From NCBI GenBank assembly GCA_028698395.1, contig JAQVDG010000193.1:1-5120 (forward strand): DNA of 5,120 nt. Reading direction: 5' to 3'. Below are positions 4,569-5,120 of this stretch, piece after piece. Within the stretch, counting starts at the first letter, position 1. Each line of letters begins with the position of its first letter. Origin of the DNA: Weeksellaceae bacterium. GTDB taxonomy: Bacteria; Bacteroidota; Bacteroidia; Flavobacteriales; Weeksellaceae. The notes below the pieces were generated by a model. That model worked only from the letters and a program-made list of their open reading frames with translations. It was not told where the DNA came from and ran no database searches. The translations under genes were made by a program, and so were the position numbers.

Positions 4569-5120
4569 TTAGTTTTTCACAAATCTCAAAGTTGTGACAT
4601 TTTGGTTTTTATTGTAAATTTTCAACAAGTACATTCCGGGCTTTAAGTTTTCGATATGAATTTGATTGTGGTCTGTTGCAAGTAATTGACTTGATATTAT
4701 TTTACCCGTAATATCATAAATTTCAACTTTATCAGCTTTTACGCCGTTCAAACTCAGGTTTACATAGTCACCTGCAGGATTCGGATAAACAAATATTCCA
4801 TTTTCAATGCTTTGCTGCGTGGTTGACACTTCGGTATCAACAATATTTATTCGGACTATTTTGCTGTATTCGCCAAGGTTTACAGTAAGATTTTCCATTC
4901 CCAGACTCAAAAGTGTAACATCTTCATCGCTGAAACTTACACGGTCATTTGCTTCCGCCCAACTTACATTGTTTTCAAGTCCAACAGTAAAATTTTTGCT
5001 TACGCTGTCAACATGGTTATAAGCTTCTTCTGTTTCAAAATGCAGATAAACAGGTGTTGCTGCTACCAAAGCCATGCTGTCGTTTTCCAAACCCAGCGGA
5101 ATGGGATAACGCCCTTCGGA
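4569..5120 (-). CDS. T9SS-secreted protein, C-terminal part with Por-type sorting domain (partial)
   Basis: The frame is open to the right edge, so the N-terminus is missing; 183 residues are visible, and a start at 5090 would be a TTG inside a continuous frame. The last ~75 residues are a type IX secretion sorting domain: 'VYPNPAGDYVNL', then 'VEIYDITGKII', 'IENLKPGMYLLKIYNKN' and the end 'TLRFVKN'. Proteins with this tail cross the outer membrane through the PorSS/T9SS machine, and the tail is removed as they are attached or released. The visible upstream part (from SEGRYPIPLG through NDRVSFSDED to VRINIVD) reads as a beta-rich region typical of the linker before the tail; its function is not recognisable. 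A hand-counted 60-base line gives about 43% G+C, clearly higher than the cargo genes to its left, suggesting it may be resident chromosomal DNA rather than cassette cargo. Confidence 0.85.
   Translation of the reverse strand, partial: SEGRYPIPLGLENDSMALVAATPVYLHFETEEAYNHVDSVSKNFTVGLENNVSWAEANDRVSFSDEDVTLLSLGMENLTVNLGEYSKIVRINIVDTEVSTTQQSIENGIFVYPNPAGDYVNLSLNGVKADKVEIYDITGKIISSQLLATDHNQIHIENLKPGMYLLKIYNKNQNVTTLRFVKN

Noticed and set aside
4807..5022. Plus-strand frame of 71 codons
   Set aside because: It is antisense to the T9SS sorting-domain gene.

Overview
The window looks like a Bacteroidota chromosome or large contig, probably a Cytophagia/Flavobacteriia-like organism. It is AT-rich. Three complete genes encode short lipoproteins. 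A partial gene at the right edge ends in a type IX secretion (Por/T9SS) C-terminal sorting domain, which is known only from this phylum. A promoter-like site at the left edge has the Bacteroidota form (TTTG, about 20 nt, TAnnTTT). All real genes are on the minus strand, so the locus reads right to left.

Layout, left to right in window coordinates: a leftward promoter and palindrome belonging to a gene outside the window (18-98); element E1 (123-249); a HEAT-like lipoprotein gene (278-1381); element E2 (1406-1529); a WG-repeat lipoprotein gene (1549-2553); element E3 (2566-2692); about 520 nt with no intact gene; element E4 (3213-3428); a lipocalin-like lipoprotein gene (3580-3951); element E5 (4121-4326); about 240 nt without a gene; and the 3' part of a T9SS-secreted protein gene (4569 to beyond 5120).

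The main result is that E1-E5 behave like the attC sites (59-base elements) of an integron gene-cassette array. Read on the minus strand, each starts TAAC and most end GGCGTTA. Each folds into a long imperfect hairpin with an asymmetric unpaired patch near the ends. The short flank outside each end is cassette-specific: the sequence before a gene is the inverted repeat of the sequence after the same gene (GTTACCGTT, GTTACATGCC, GTTACCGTG and GTTATAACC for the four complete units). This is the textbook signature of integron cassettes, where the two halves of the core site belong to one circularised cassette. The boxes differ from the classical GTTRRRY consensus and no integrase is in the window, so 'integron-like' is an inference.

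The inferred cassettes, with crossover G^TT on the minus strand, are about 126-1408, 1409-2568, 2569-3215, 3216-4123 and 4124 to beyond 5120. Two genes sit only 15-27 nt after their cassette start, so they would depend on a promoter inside the preceding element or further upstream. All complete cargo genes encode exported lipoproteins with no obvious joint pathway. The array looks like a store of unrelated surface or periplasmic functions rather than an operon for one process.
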